This document shows positions 7,373 through 13,400 of a DNA stretch of 37,380 nucleotides, piece after piece. The notes under the pieces were generated by a model. The model was not told the origin of the DNA. It was given only the letters and a program-made list of their open reading frames with translations, and ran no database searches. The number at the start of each line of letters is the position of its first letter. The first letter of the stretch is position 1. The stretch is from Candidatus Magasanikiibacteriota bacterium (GTDB lineage: Bacteria; Patescibacteriota; Patescibacteriia; Magasanikbacterales; GWA2-37-8), in the NCBI GenBank assembly GCA_017991415.1, contig JAGOQR010000003.1, forward strand, positions 1-37,380. Direction: 5' to 3'. The position numbers and the translations under genes were made by a program.

Positions 7373-7990
7373 ATGACACATACTATTAAAGCTGTCTGCT
7401 TTGATTTTGGCGGTGTAATAGAATTATACCCACCTGGTAATATTTTTAGATTTATTGCTGAATTATTTAATATTTCAGAAGATGATTATAAGCAAGAATA
7501 CTATAAACACAACCATCTAACTAATGTTGGAAACCAAAAATTAGAAGATGTATTTATTAAAACTGCTTTTACTTTTAATATAAACAAAGAGACAGCAGAC
7601 AAAGCTAGATCCATAATCCAAGACCGAATAACAAATAAAAGACTTAATACCGAACTCCTCTCGTGGTTTCCAAGATTAAAACAACAAGGTTTTAGTGTGG
7701 GTATTTTAAGCAATGCGCCCGCATCGGTAAAAGAACAATGGGAAGCAAAGGGTATTTATGATATGGTAGATACTGTTGTGATTTCTGGTGAAACTGGTTT
7801 TCAAAAACCAGACAAAGAGGCATTTGCTGTTTTATTTAAACAACTAGGTGTCTTGCCACATGAAACTATTTTTATAGACGACACAGAAAAAAGTCTCGAA
7901 AAGGCAAACGAGATTGGGTATCATCCAATTTTATTTACGGATAACAAACAGCTCAAAAAAGAATTACAAAATTTTGGGATAGAACTATAA
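7373..7990 (+). CDS. HAD-superfamily hydrolase (subfamily IA)
   Basis: A 205-residue HAD-like phosphatase. Motif I is CFDFGGVI (nucleophile D11), motif II ILSNA, motif III Lys in GFQKPDKEAF and motif IV IFIDDTEKSL. The second Asp of the usual DxD is replaced by Gly, as in the YihX and epoxide-hydrolase-like branches, which often still act on small phosphorylated metabolites. The cap is the helical type between motifs I and II. Substrate is unknown. It is the last gene of the possible MFS-LssY-HAD operon and starts five nt after the previous stop. Confidence 0.85.
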   Translation: MTHTIKAVCFDFGGVIELYPPGNIFRFIAELFNISEDDYKQEYYKHNHLTNVGNQKLEDVFIKTAFTFNINKETADKARSIIQDRITNKRLNTELLSWFPRLKQQGFSVGILSNAPASVKEQWEAKGIYDMVDTVVISGETGFQKPDKEAFAVLFKQLGVLPHETIFIDDTEKSLEKANEIGYHPILFTDNKQLKKELQNFGIEL

Positions 7991-7995
7991 TAAAA

Positions 7996-8024
7996 TTGAA
8001 CTATTTTATAAATTAGAGTATAAT
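7996..8024 (+). promoter_or_regulatory. Promoter of small basic protein
   Basis: TTGAAC (7996-8001), a 17-bp spacer and perfect TATAAT (8019-8024) lie just after the HAD gene. Transcription would start near 8031 and give a leader of about 105 nt. Confidence 0.7.
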
Positions 8025-8045
8025 AAACTTATTAATAATATAACT

Positions 8046-8117
8046 GTCCCTATCATATAGGGACTTCGTCACATATATACTCATTCACTCGGAAATACTA
8101 AAACACATTTTAGTATT
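8046..8117 (+). promoter_or_regulatory. Structured leader of small basic protein
   Basis: The leader holds two perfect hairpins: GTCCCTAT/ATAGGGAC (8046-8064) and AATACTAAAA/TTTTAGTATT (8094-8117, loop CACA). The sequence CTCATTCA occurs on both sides of the second hairpin (8080-8087 and 8120-8127). No SD is seen before the ATG. A regulatory role is inferred from position only. Confidence 0.45.
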
Positions 8118-8136
8118 ATCCTCATTCATTTCGCAT

Positions 8137-8259
8137 ATGGCTAAACGACCTACAGGACTTAAAAAAAGAACTAAATCACGACACTCTCCAAAAACAAAAA
8201 AGAGATTAGCTACCAAAAGAGAAATGCTTGCAAAAAAGGCTGCTAAAAAAAGAAGATAG
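8137..8259 (+). CDS. Very small, highly basic protein (40 aa)
   Basis: The ATG at 8137 opens a 40-residue reading frame with 12 Lys, 7 Arg and 1 His, one acidic residue and no aromatic residue. It starts MAKRPTGLKKRTK and ends AKKAAKKRR. It has a consensus promoter upstream and a strong terminator downstream, so it is a complete one-gene transcript, which argues for a real gene. The composition resembles small ribosomal proteins (bTHX, bL34, bL36) or nucleoid-binding peptides, but I cannot match it to any of them. Nucleic-acid binding is the likely role. Confidence 0.65.
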   Translation: MAKRPTGLKKRTKSRHSPKTKKRLATKREMLAKKAAKKRR

Positions 8260-8268
8260 TCATACCAC

Positions 8269-8302
8269 ACTAACAAGGACACTCTCCTTGTTAGTTTTAA
8301 AA
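8269..8302 (+). terminator. Terminator of small basic gene
   Basis: An 11-bp perfect stem (ACTAACAAGGA 8269-8279 with TCCTTGTTAGT 8285-8295) and loop CACTC, followed by TTTAAAA. Confidence 0.8.
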
Positions 8303-8308
8303 TAGCCT

Positions 8309-8704
8309 ATGAATACATATACCTGGTACACGCAACTCCTCAAACCATCCTGGGCTCCGCCTTCTTGGGTTTTTGGACCAGTTTGGTCTCTATTATATAT
8401 CCTTATTGCCATTTCTTTTGGCAAAGTATTTATCATGACCTGGCAAAAACAAATCACCTTCTGGGTTGCCCTACCGTTTATATTAAACCTTTTATTCAAT
8501 GCCGCTTTCACTCCATTACAATTTGGACTTAAAAATAACCTACTTGCTTCTATAGATATAGTGCTTGTCCTTGCCACTATTATCTGGTCCATGATTGCAA
8601 TTTTTCCACACGCCCGTTGGCTAAGCTATATACAAATCCCCTATCTACTCTGGGTTTTGTTTGCCACCACCCTTCAACTAACCATAACCTATTTAAACCG
8701 ATAA
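8309..8704 (+). CDS. TspO/MBR family membrane protein, short form
   Basis: A 131-residue protein with about four hydrophobic helices. It carries the TspO signature KPSWAPPSWVFGPVWSLLY, then NLLFNAAFTPLQFGLKN and PYLLWVLFATTLQLTI. TspO/MBR proteins bind porphyrins and related ligands in membranes and modulate stress or tetrapyrrole responses. Usual bacterial members have about 150-160 residues and five helices; here the protein begins just before the WxPP loop, so helix 1 is missing. No upstream in-frame extension was found because the gene follows the terminator at 8269-8302 closely. A strong terminator follows it. Confidence 0.85.
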   Translation: MNTYTWYTQLLKPSWAPPSWVFGPVWSLLYILIAISFGKVFIMTWQKQITFWVALPFILNLLFNAAFTPLQFGLKNNLLASIDIVLVLATIIWSMIAIFPHARWLSYIQIPYLLWVLFATTLQLTITYLNR

Positions 8705-8726
8705 AAATCTATTAATAAACATCTGC

Positions 8727-8757
8727 TTAAAACAACCCTCCTCTTGGGTTGTTTTAA
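8727..8757. terminator. Terminator after tspO
   Basis: A 12-bp perfect stem TTAAAACAACCC (8727-8738) with GGGTTGTTTTAA (8746-8757), T-rich on the outgoing arm. Confidence 0.8.
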
Positions 8758-8759
8758 AT

Positions 8760-8787
8760 TTGAAAAAAAATTAAACTCGTGTAATAT
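8760..8787 (+). promoter_or_regulatory. Promoter of GC islet 2
   Basis: TTGAAA (8760-8765), a 16-bp spacer and TAATAT (8782-8787). The leader to 8866 holds small hairpins (GGAA/TTCC near 8810-8822 and GAAGG/CCTTC near 8834-8851). It shares the decamer AGATAGTGTG with the islet 1 promoter region. Confidence 0.5.
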
Positions 8788-8865
8788 AAATAGTATTCAG
8801 ATAGTGTGCGGAAGTGCTTTCCAAAACATTACTGAAGGCTCTACAACCTTCGAGGCTCAGATCCC

Positions 8866-9081
8866 ATGGCTCTTCCCGATGATGACAAGGCCGACCTACC
8901 GAGCGTGTATGTTCCTGCGAACCGCCAACCCGACGACTGGGGTGGCGGACTGCAACCGCAGGCCACGAGCTCGGTGCAGGCGATGCCGCCCATCTCTCGT
9001 CCCCATCGACCCATGACCTACGGACCCAAGGAGGTCCATGGTGTGGGAAGACTGGACGAAGACGGTACGCGACTGGACTGA
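8866..9081 (+). CDS. GC islet 2: small Pro/Asp-rich ORFan
   Basis: A 71-residue frame with many codons ending in G or C and a TGA stop, in sharp contrast with the AT-rich neighbours. The protein is hydrophilic, rich in Pro, Asp, Gly and Arg (starts MALPDDDKADLPS) and has no Cys or hydrophobic helix, so it may be disordered. GAGG lies 10 nt before the ATG. No family is recognised. An AAGGAGG at 9030-9036 near its 3' end could initiate a second frame from ATG 9038, which overlaps both islet ORFs; I regard that as less likely coding. Confidence 0.45.
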   Translation: MALPDDDKADLPSVYVPANRQPDDWGGGLQPQATSSVQAMPPISRPHRPMTYGPKEVHGVGRLDEDGTRLD

Positions 9082-9111
9082 TCGCCACCCTTCTTCAAGG
9101 CTAATACGCCC

Positions 9112-9279
9112 ATGTCAGAAACGAGTGACAAGGCCAAGCCACGCGTCCCCGAAGAGAATGACCAGGATCTGCCCCCAAGCAATCCTATCGTCAGAACAAT
9201 TCTGGACGCAACGCGACGACGCGAGAAAGCGAACCTGCCATCGGTTCCGCTCTCGACGGACTTGCGCAACAAGAAATAG
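9112..9279 (+). CDS. GC islet 2: second small hydrophilic ORFan
   Basis: A 55-residue frame starts 30 nt after the previous stop (MSETSDKAKPRVPEEN) and ends in TAG. It is charged and Pro-rich, with G/C-ending codons typical of the islet. The predicted protein looks more natural than the overlapping 9038 frame, which is Arg/Cys/Trp-rich. The SD is weak (AAGG). No family is recognised. It may form a two-gene unit with 8866-9081, closed by the terminator at 9343-9390. Confidence 0.4.
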   Translation: MSETSDKAKPRVPEENDQDLPPSNPIVRTILDATRRREKANLPSVPLSTDLRNKK

Positions 9280-9342
9280 GTTGCATTAATCTGCCTCGCG
9301 CTCCCATGCGCGACCCAGGTGCGCAACCCACCCCCCACCAAC

Positions 9343-9390
9343 CTGAGAGCGCGTGCCTTGGCAACACCGCTCTCAGATCATATTTTTTAC
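9343..9390 (+). terminator. Terminator of GC islet 2
   Basis: A perfect 9-bp stem CTGAGAGCG (9343-9351) with CGCTCTCAG (9368-9376), then ATATTTTTT. The loop can extend the pairing through TGCC/GGCA. Confidence 0.7.
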
Positions 9391-9414
9391 CCCCACAAAA
9401 CCACTCGCATACCG

Positions 9415-9456
9415 TTGCGTTTTTTTTATTTTCTGATATACTACGCATCGTAGTAT
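9415..9456 (+). promoter_or_regulatory. Promoter and palindromic operator of FMN reductase
   Basis: TTGCGT (9415-9420), a 16-bp spacer and TATACT (9437-9442). Overlapping the -10 is a perfect inverted repeat ATACTACG-CAT-CGTAGTAT (9438-9456), the usual place for a repressor. Half-sites ATACTA/TAGTAT recur before the cytochrome b5 gene at 10665-10680. Confidence 0.55.
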
Positions 9457-9480
9457 TAATTATTTATACCTAACAAATAT

Positions 9481-10068
9481 ATGAGCGATACGCTTTCCAT
9501 AAAAGTCATTGCTGGCAGCACAAGAGAAGGTCGTTTTAGCGACAAAGCCACTCTCTGGATTGCTGAAGAACTAAAAAAGCAGCCAGGCTTACAAGTAGAA
9601 GTCCTTGATTTGCGCGATTATGACATGCCATTTTTTAATGAAGCAGCCACACCATCTTACAAACCAGCACCTTATACAAACGAAGCGGTAGCCAGGTTTA
9701 CAGCAAAAATTGCAGAGGGCGATGCTTTTATTATGGTATCTCCAGAATATAATCATGGCACTTCTGCAGTCCTCAAAAACGCCATCGATTGGGTATCTCA
9801 GGAATGGAACAACAAACCAGTTGGTTTTGTGAGTTATGGCAGCGTGGGTGGTGCACGAGCTGTAGAACAACTCCGTCTTACTGCTATTGAATTACAAATG
9901 GCTCCTATTCGTGAAGCAGTTCATATTCCTGGTGAAGAATTTTTCCCTGTATTATTTGGCAAAGTACAAGCTAGTGATATGTTGGCAAAAATGACCGAAA
10001 AATCAGACCGCATGATTCCCCAACTTATCTGGTGGGCACAAGCACTAAAAGCTGCCAGACAAAAATAA
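9481..10068 (+). CDS. NAD(P)H-dependent FMN reductase (flavodoxin-like)
   Basis: A 195-residue flavodoxin-fold reductase of the FMN_red family. The FMN phosphate loop is AGSTREGRFS (residues 11-20), and the SPEYNHGTSAVLKNAIDW segment (about 93-110) is the family hallmark binding the isoalloxazine, followed by the SYGSVGGARAVEQLR loop. Such enzymes reduce FMN, quinones or azo compounds with NAD(P)H in the cytoplasm. Single gene with its own promoter and palindrome, ending at a strong bidirectional terminator shared with the convergent cytochrome b5 lipoprotein. The operator suggests a redox- or quinone-responsive repressor, which is inference. Confidence 0.9.
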   Translation: MSDTLSIKVIAGSTREGRFSDKATLWIAEELKKQPGLQVEVLDLRDYDMPFFNEAATPSYKPAPYTNEAVARFTAKIAEGDAFIMVSPEYNHGTSAVLKNAIDWVSQEWNNKPVGFVSYGSVGGARAVEQLRLTAIELQMAPIREAVHIPGEEFFPVLFGKVQASDMLAKMTEKSDRMIPQLIWWAQALKAARQK

Positions 10069-10081
10069 TTACATAATTAGT

Positions 10082-10127
10082 AAAATTAAAAATAGACCTG
10101 TAAACAGGTCTATTTTTAATTTTATTT
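10082..10127. terminator. Bidirectional terminator
   Basis: A 19-bp perfect stem (10082-10100 with 10105-10123) with loop TAAA, with A and T runs on both outer sides. It ends both the FMN reductase and the convergent cytochrome b5 gene. Confidence 0.9.
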
Positions 10128-10136
10128 TTTAAATAA

Positions 10137-10598
10137 TTATTTCTGAAGCACACCAATTTGCAAACCAACCAATACATCTGCTGGTTTTTGCTGACCACCA
10201 TGAACTTGGGTAAAAGGAGCAGTGGCATCTTTACCACATAATGGAATAATTTTATCAGAACCACCTGGGTGTTTATCAGTAAATTTCGTTACATCGTATA
10301 CAGAAGAGTTTACAATAATATAACAACTCTCAGGGGTGTTGTGCTTAGCAACATCAGCAAGAGTAAAGGAAGTAGCTGTCTTGACTTCAGTAGCTGGTTT
10401 GGTTTCTGTCGTGTTACCAGTATTTTCTGTAGATTTATTTTCTACAACCTCCTCTTCATTATCCATAACTCTATTTTCTGTAGTAGTTTCTTTTTCGGTT
10501 TGCACATTGGTAGTAGTGGTATTTTTTGCTGCACAACCCGCACCCGCCAAAATAAGTAGTGTGCCAAAACTTGCTAATAAACTCAGATTTTTTTTCAT
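10137..10598 (-). CDS. Cytochrome b5-like heme-binding lipoprotein
   Basis: A 153-residue secreted lipoprotein. Residues 1-21 form a signal peptide with lipobox LAGAG-C22. A Thr/Glu/Asn-rich linker follows (about 23-75), then a cytochrome b5 fold (about 76-153) with SFTLADVAKHNTPESCYI, the HPGG heme ligand H110 and second ligand H133 in FTQVHGG. Two Cys (92 and 121) could form a disulfide. It should sit on the outer face of the cytoplasmic membrane and carry electrons. The start is the ATG at 10598, which gives a clean signal peptide. It is convergent with the flavin reductase and shares its operator half-sites, so the two may be coregulated. Confidence 0.9.
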   Translation of the reverse strand: MKKNLSLLASFGTLLILAGAGCAAKNTTTTNVQTEKETTTENRVMDNEEEVVENKSTENTGNTTETKPATEVKTATSFTLADVAKHNTPESCYIIVNSSVYDVTKFTDKHPGGSDKIIPLCGKDATAPFTQVHGGQQKPADVLVGLQIGVLQK

Positions 10599-10664
10599 AT
10601 AAACTAACAAATAAGAGAAAGAATTAAATGTGGTTAATCCTTTCCGAATCCATTAAAATTAATT

Positions 10665-10680
10665 TAGTATGTATATACTA
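10665..10680 (-). promoter_or_regulatory. Operator-like inverted repeat before cytochrome b5 gene
   Basis: A perfect repeat TAGTAT-GTAT-ATACTA lies about 70 nt before the start codon. On the minus strand TTGTCA (10688-10693 on the plus numbering) with a 17-bp spacer places a -10 over it (TAGTAT). Half-sites match those at 9438-9456 in inverted order. Confidence 0.4.
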
Positions 10681-10772
10681 CTACATTGTGTAATAGTTGA
10701 CAAGGGTTTCTTGCAAACCTTTTTCAGAAATCTTGCTTGGATAGATCTGTCTGCTAATACAGCCCTAAAAAA

Positions 10773-10805
10773 ACAAAACACCTTTCATAATAAAAGGTGT
10801 TTTGT
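10773..10805. terminator. Intrinsic terminator
   Basis: A 13-bp perfect stem ACAAAACACCTTT (10773-10785) with AAAGGTGTTTTGT (10793-10805). The minus strand has the better T run (TTTTTTT), so it probably stops transcription from islet 3. The 10611-10934 gap otherwise holds the cytochrome b5 promoter and the islet 3 end hairpin; a small plus-strand RNA from TTGACA at 10698 ending here is possible but unsupported. Confidence 0.75.
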
Positions 10806-10822
10806 ATAATAAATTTTTTATG

Positions 10823-10897
10823 AAGAAATTCGCCGTCACCCCTATTATGGCAAATGGATTGTCATAATAGGGGTGACTGACGGCGAAAAAACTTCTT
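10823..10897 (-). terminator. Long hairpin closing GC islet 3
   Basis: CGCCGTCA plus CCCCTATTATG (10831-10849) pairs with CATAATAGGGG (10863-10873) and TGACGGCG (10878-10885), with a 4-nt bulge TGAC. Weaker AAGAA/TTCTT pairing surrounds it. It stands 50 nt beyond the stop of the islet gene. Confidence 0.6.
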
Positions 10898-10934
10898 TTG
10901 CCGACAGCCACCCCTTCGCTTCGACCGAGACTTG

Positions 10935-11339
10935 TCAGTCCCAATCCTTGTTGGGTGGCTTGGCCGTCTTGGCCGAGGTCAGTTCCTGGAAGAGAGCCTC
11001 CACTCTTGGCCTGACCTCCGTAACGAACTCGAGGTAGTGTGGCTCAGTCGAGAGCACCACCTCCATCAAGCCGATGTCCACGCGGACGTGCTGCGGAGCC
11101 TTCACAGGCTCGCAGTAGACCGCTCGGCCACCATCGCTCAGAACGAGCAAGTGGAACCGACAGTGCGAACACCAGAGGATGGCGATCTCGTACGGCCACC
11201 GGACGACAGGATCGCTCACTCCGAACACGGCGCGCCGCTTGCATGCACACTCCATGCCACTTCCGACAGGCGGCCTGAAGGAAGCTGCGTTGCCGCCATC
11301 ATCCTGAGGATCCTCATGAAGAACACTATCTTGAGTCAT
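10935..11339 (-). CDS. GC islet 3: ORFan with Cys pairs
   Basis: No family is recognised. From the ATG at 11339 it is 134 residues; the frame stays open to a TTG at 11366, but ATG with CGGAG 11 nt upstream is preferred. The N-terminus is acidic, then CACKRR and WCSHCRF give two Cys pairs about 30 residues apart that could bind zinc, and a C-terminal helical stretch (about 95-134) is charged. Codons are GC-rich and the stop is TGA, unlike neighbours. It has a near-consensus promoter (11469-11497), a 120-nt structured leader and two downstream hairpins, so it is a self-contained transcription unit divergent from rplA. Confidence 0.6.
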   Translation of the reverse strand: MTQDSVLHEDPQDDGGNAASFRPPVGSGMECACKRRAVFGVSDPVVRWPYEIAILWCSHCRFHLLVLSDGGRAVYCEPVKAPQHVRVDIGLMEVVLSTEPHYLEFVTEVRPRVEALFQELTSAKTAKPPNKDWD

Positions 11340-11406
11340 CAGAAATCGAACTCCGGTTGTCGACAAGTATTTCCCCTAATAACTTGTCAGTTTTAGCCTA
11401 CACTCA

Positions 11407-11444
11407 GGGGAAAGAACGCACATACAGTAATGCCCTCTTTCCCC
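11407..11444 (-). promoter_or_regulatory. Hairpin in islet 3 leader
   Basis: A 9-bp perfect stem GGGGAAAGA (11407-11415) with TCTTTCCCC (11436-11444). A second hairpin (ACAAGT/ACTTGT, about 11363-11388) lies nearer the start codon. Together they fill the leader between the start of transcription near 11462 and the ATG at 11339. Confidence 0.5.
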
Positions 11445-11468
11445 CAGCCAAATTTCTATAAAGGCTAT

Positions 11469-11497
11469 AGTATAGTGGAAAAGGCCAAAATTGTCAA
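11469..11497 (-). promoter_or_regulatory. Promoter of GC islet 3
   Basis: On the minus strand perfect TTGACA (11492-11497), a 17-bp spacer and TATACT (11469-11474). It is back to back with the rplA promoter; the -35 boxes are about 15 bp apart. Confidence 0.75.
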
Positions 11498-11511
11498 ATA
11501 TAGGCTAGTTA

Positions 11512-11540
11512 TTGACAAAAAAAGCTCCTTCTTATATAAT
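11512..11540 (+). promoter_or_regulatory. Consensus promoter of rplA
   Basis: Perfect TTGACA (11512-11517), exactly 17 bp, then perfect TATAAT (11535-11540). This is the strongest promoter in the window and fits a ribosomal protein gene. Confidence 0.9.
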
Positions 11541-11555
11541 CCCCCCATCATTTAA

Positions 11556-11588
11556 GTGGGATCCCGACCATTCGGGAGTTAGCACCAC
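11556..11588 (+). promoter_or_regulatory. Candidate L1-binding leader element
   Basis: GTGG (11556-11559) pairs with CCAC (11585-11588), and TCCCGA (11562-11567) with TCGGGA (11572-11577). Between the helices lies an asymmetric loop: GA on the 5' side and GTTAGCA on the 3' side. The 23S rRNA site of L1 (helices 76-77) has the same GTGG-GA / CCAC frame around an asymmetric loop, and L1 is known to repress its own mRNA through such mimics. It lies 17 nt before the rplA start. Confidence 0.6.
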
Positions 11589-11605
11589 AAACAATTTAAA
11601 TTAGT

Positions 11606-12280
11606 ATGTCAAAACGAATGGCAGCCAACATGGCTAAAATAGACAAAAATAAGGTCTATTCTCTCGACGAAGCAATTAAGCTTTTAAAGGAAACTTCGAG
11701 CGTAAAATTTGATGCTACGGTAGAAGTGCACGCTAATCTTGGTATTAACACCAAAAAAACTGAACAGCAAGTTCGCGCTACTGTAGTCCTCCCTCACGGA
11801 ACTGGTAAAACCAAAACTGTTGCTGCTTTTGTTGCTCCAGAAAAAGAAAAAGAAGCAAAAGAAGCAGGCGCTGACTTTGTCTACGGAGAAGAAGATATTA
11901 AGAAAATAAAAGATACTGGTAAAATTACATTTGAAATCGCTATCACTACTCCAGACATGATGCCTAAGCTCGCTTCTGTAGCACGAGTACTTGGTCCAAA
12001 AGGTCTTATGCCTAACCCAAAAACAGATACAGTAGGCAACAACATCAAAAAAATGATTGACGATCTAAAAACTGGTAAAGTTACCTTCAAAAATGACGAC
12101 AACGGCAATGTCCATCAAGCAGTAGGTAAAATCAGTTTTGGAGAAGAAAAAATAAAAGAGAATATTAACGCTTTCCTAGAAGTTCTCAAAAAAGCGAAGC
12201 CTGCGACTGCCAAAGGAACATTCCTCAAGAACGTTACCCTTTGCTCGAGCATGAGCCCATCTATAAAAATTAGCGCTTAA
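11606..12280 (+). CDS. rplA: Ribosomal protein uL1
   Basis: The 224-residue protein is large-subunit protein L1, which forms the L1 stalk and helps release E-site tRNA. The two-domain family pattern is clear: KIDKNKVYSLDEAIKLLK at the start, VRATVVLPHGTGKT, the signature around ARVLGPKGLMPNPK and a C-terminal return to domain I. It is complete, and close to the usual 225-235 residues. It stands alone rather than behind rplK, with its own consensus promoter, an L1-site-like leader and a terminator, so autoregulation probably works on a single-gene mRNA. The presence of L1 argues against CPR lineages known to lack it. No SD precedes the ATG. Confidence 0.97.
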   Translation: MSKRMAANMAKIDKNKVYSLDEAIKLLKETSSVKFDATVEVHANLGINTKKTEQQVRATVVLPHGTGKTKTVAAFVAPEKEKEAKEAGADFVYGEEDIKKIKDTGKITFEIAITTPDMMPKLASVARVLGPKGLMPNPKTDTVGNNIKKMIDDLKTGKVTFKNDDNGNVHQAVGKISFGEEKIKENINAFLEVLKKAKPATAKGTFLKNVTLCSSMSPSIKISA

Positions 12281-12287
12281 ATTAATT

Positions 12288-12316
12288 CCATCCCGACTCA
12301 AATCGGGATGGTTTTA
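12288..12316 (+). terminator. Terminator of rplA
   Basis: A 9-bp stem CCATCCCGA (12288-12296) with TCGGGATGG (12303-12311), then TTTT. The ATG inside this stem (12308) is therefore an unlikely start for the next gene. Confidence 0.85.
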
Positions 12317-12325
12317 AAAATACCT

Positions 12326-13342
12326 ATGTTTATCATCGCTTCTGTTGGTACTGACAATTTTTCCGAAGATAAGATTAGAAAAATTATCTTGGCTGGTGCC
12401 GATGCGTTGCGCTATAGCTTTTCCTATGGACCAATCGAACATACAATAGAACGAATAAAATCTGGCATAAAAGTAATCGATGAACTGAACTCTTCGGCAA
12501 AAATTATTGTTAACCTCCCATCCAACCAATTACGGCTTGCCAACCCCGAATCACCTCGAACAATCTTGGAAAACGAAGAAATAATTCTAAGCTCTGCCAA
12601 CCACATACCTCCCAAAGAAGACCTGGTATATGTGCACACTACCGAACTTGGCAACTTAGTATACATTAACCAAATCACAACTATTGACCATGGCAAAATA
12701 GCCCTTCAGGTTACCGAAATAATTAACACAGACAATATACGTGTACGCGTCCTCAACGAAGGCATTGTACAAAAAAGTCTGAGCATTCATATCAACCAAC
12801 ATACTCAGGCCACAGAATACCTAAACCGCATCAAAGAAATATTATCAAGACTAGAAGAGCTTGCTCCCGAATATATTGCCATCCCCTTTATCAGTCCAGC
12901 CATAAACGAAGCTATAAAAAAACTTTCGGACTTTAATTGGAAACCCAAAATTATTGCCCGCATTGAAAGCCGTTCAGCAATGGATAATTTGGAAACAATT
13001 TGCCAAGATAGTTTTTACGATCTTATCCTGCTTAACCGAGGCAAGCTAGGCCTCGATATGCCATTTGAACGACTTGGAATTTTTCAAAAAGAATCTATCA
13101 AAAAAGTTAAGGACTATAAAAAACAAGTTATAATTTCTTCTCAAATCCTAGAAGGTACTATTCATAACTATATCCCCCTTCGCTCTGATATTTTGGATCT
13201 TACCAACATTGTCCTCGATGGCGCAGACGGCATCATGTTATGTAACGAAACTGCTTTGGGCACTCGCCCAGCCTACACCCTTTCGGTAGCCCGAAAAATT
13301 ATTTTGGAGGCAGAAAAGTACAAAAAACTAAACAATTTATAA
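12326..13342 (+). CDS. Pyruvate-kinase-like pseudoenzyme
   Basis: From the ATG at 12326 it is 338 residues and covers the TIM barrel and small B domain of pyruvate kinase but not the C-terminal regulatory domain. The N-terminal strand and helix (IIASVGTDNFSEDKIRK, then ALRYSFSYGP), a B-domain-like part (GKIALQVTE to VLNEGIV), IPFISPAINEA and NIVLDGADGIMLCNETALG match the family. Key residues have changed: the catalytic Lys of KIE is R212 (ARIES), the metal ligand Asp of ARGD is K240 (NRGKLG), and the ATQMLES motif reads SSQILEG. Kinase activity is unlikely, so a binding or regulatory role is inferred. It follows rplA after a terminator, and no promoter is obvious. Confidence 0.75.
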   Translation: MFIIASVGTDNFSEDKIRKIILAGADALRYSFSYGPIEHTIERIKSGIKVIDELNSSAKIIVNLPSNQLRLANPESPRTILENEEIILSSANHIPPKEDLVYVHTTELGNLVYINQITTIDHGKIALQVTEIINTDNIRVRVLNEGIVQKSLSIHINQHTQATEYLNRIKEILSRLEELAPEYIAIPFISPAINEAIKKLSDFNWKPKIIARIESRSAMDNLETICQDSFYDLILLNRGKLGLDMPFERLGIFQKESIKKVKDYKKQVIISSQILEGTIHNYIPLRSDILDLTNIVLDGADGIMLCNETALGTRPAYTLSVARKIILEAEKYKKLNNL

Positions 13343-13343
13343 T

Positions 13344-13372
13344 TTGCCAACCCACTTCTTTCTTGCTAGACT
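13344..13372 (+). promoter_or_regulatory. Promoter of the dTTP operon
   Basis: TTGCCA (13344-13349), a 17-bp spacer and TAGACT (13367-13372), with a start near 13379 and a short leader to 13401. No other promoter is clear before the terminator at 18014. Confidence 0.6.
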
Positions 13373-13400
13373 TTAAAGGTAATTATTGTTAATTTTTTGT

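Noticed and set aside
9038-9289. 83-residue frame after AAGGAGG in islet 2
   Set aside because: Overlaps two frames with better composition; product is Arg/Cys/Trp-rich and the SD spacing (about 3 nt) is tight.
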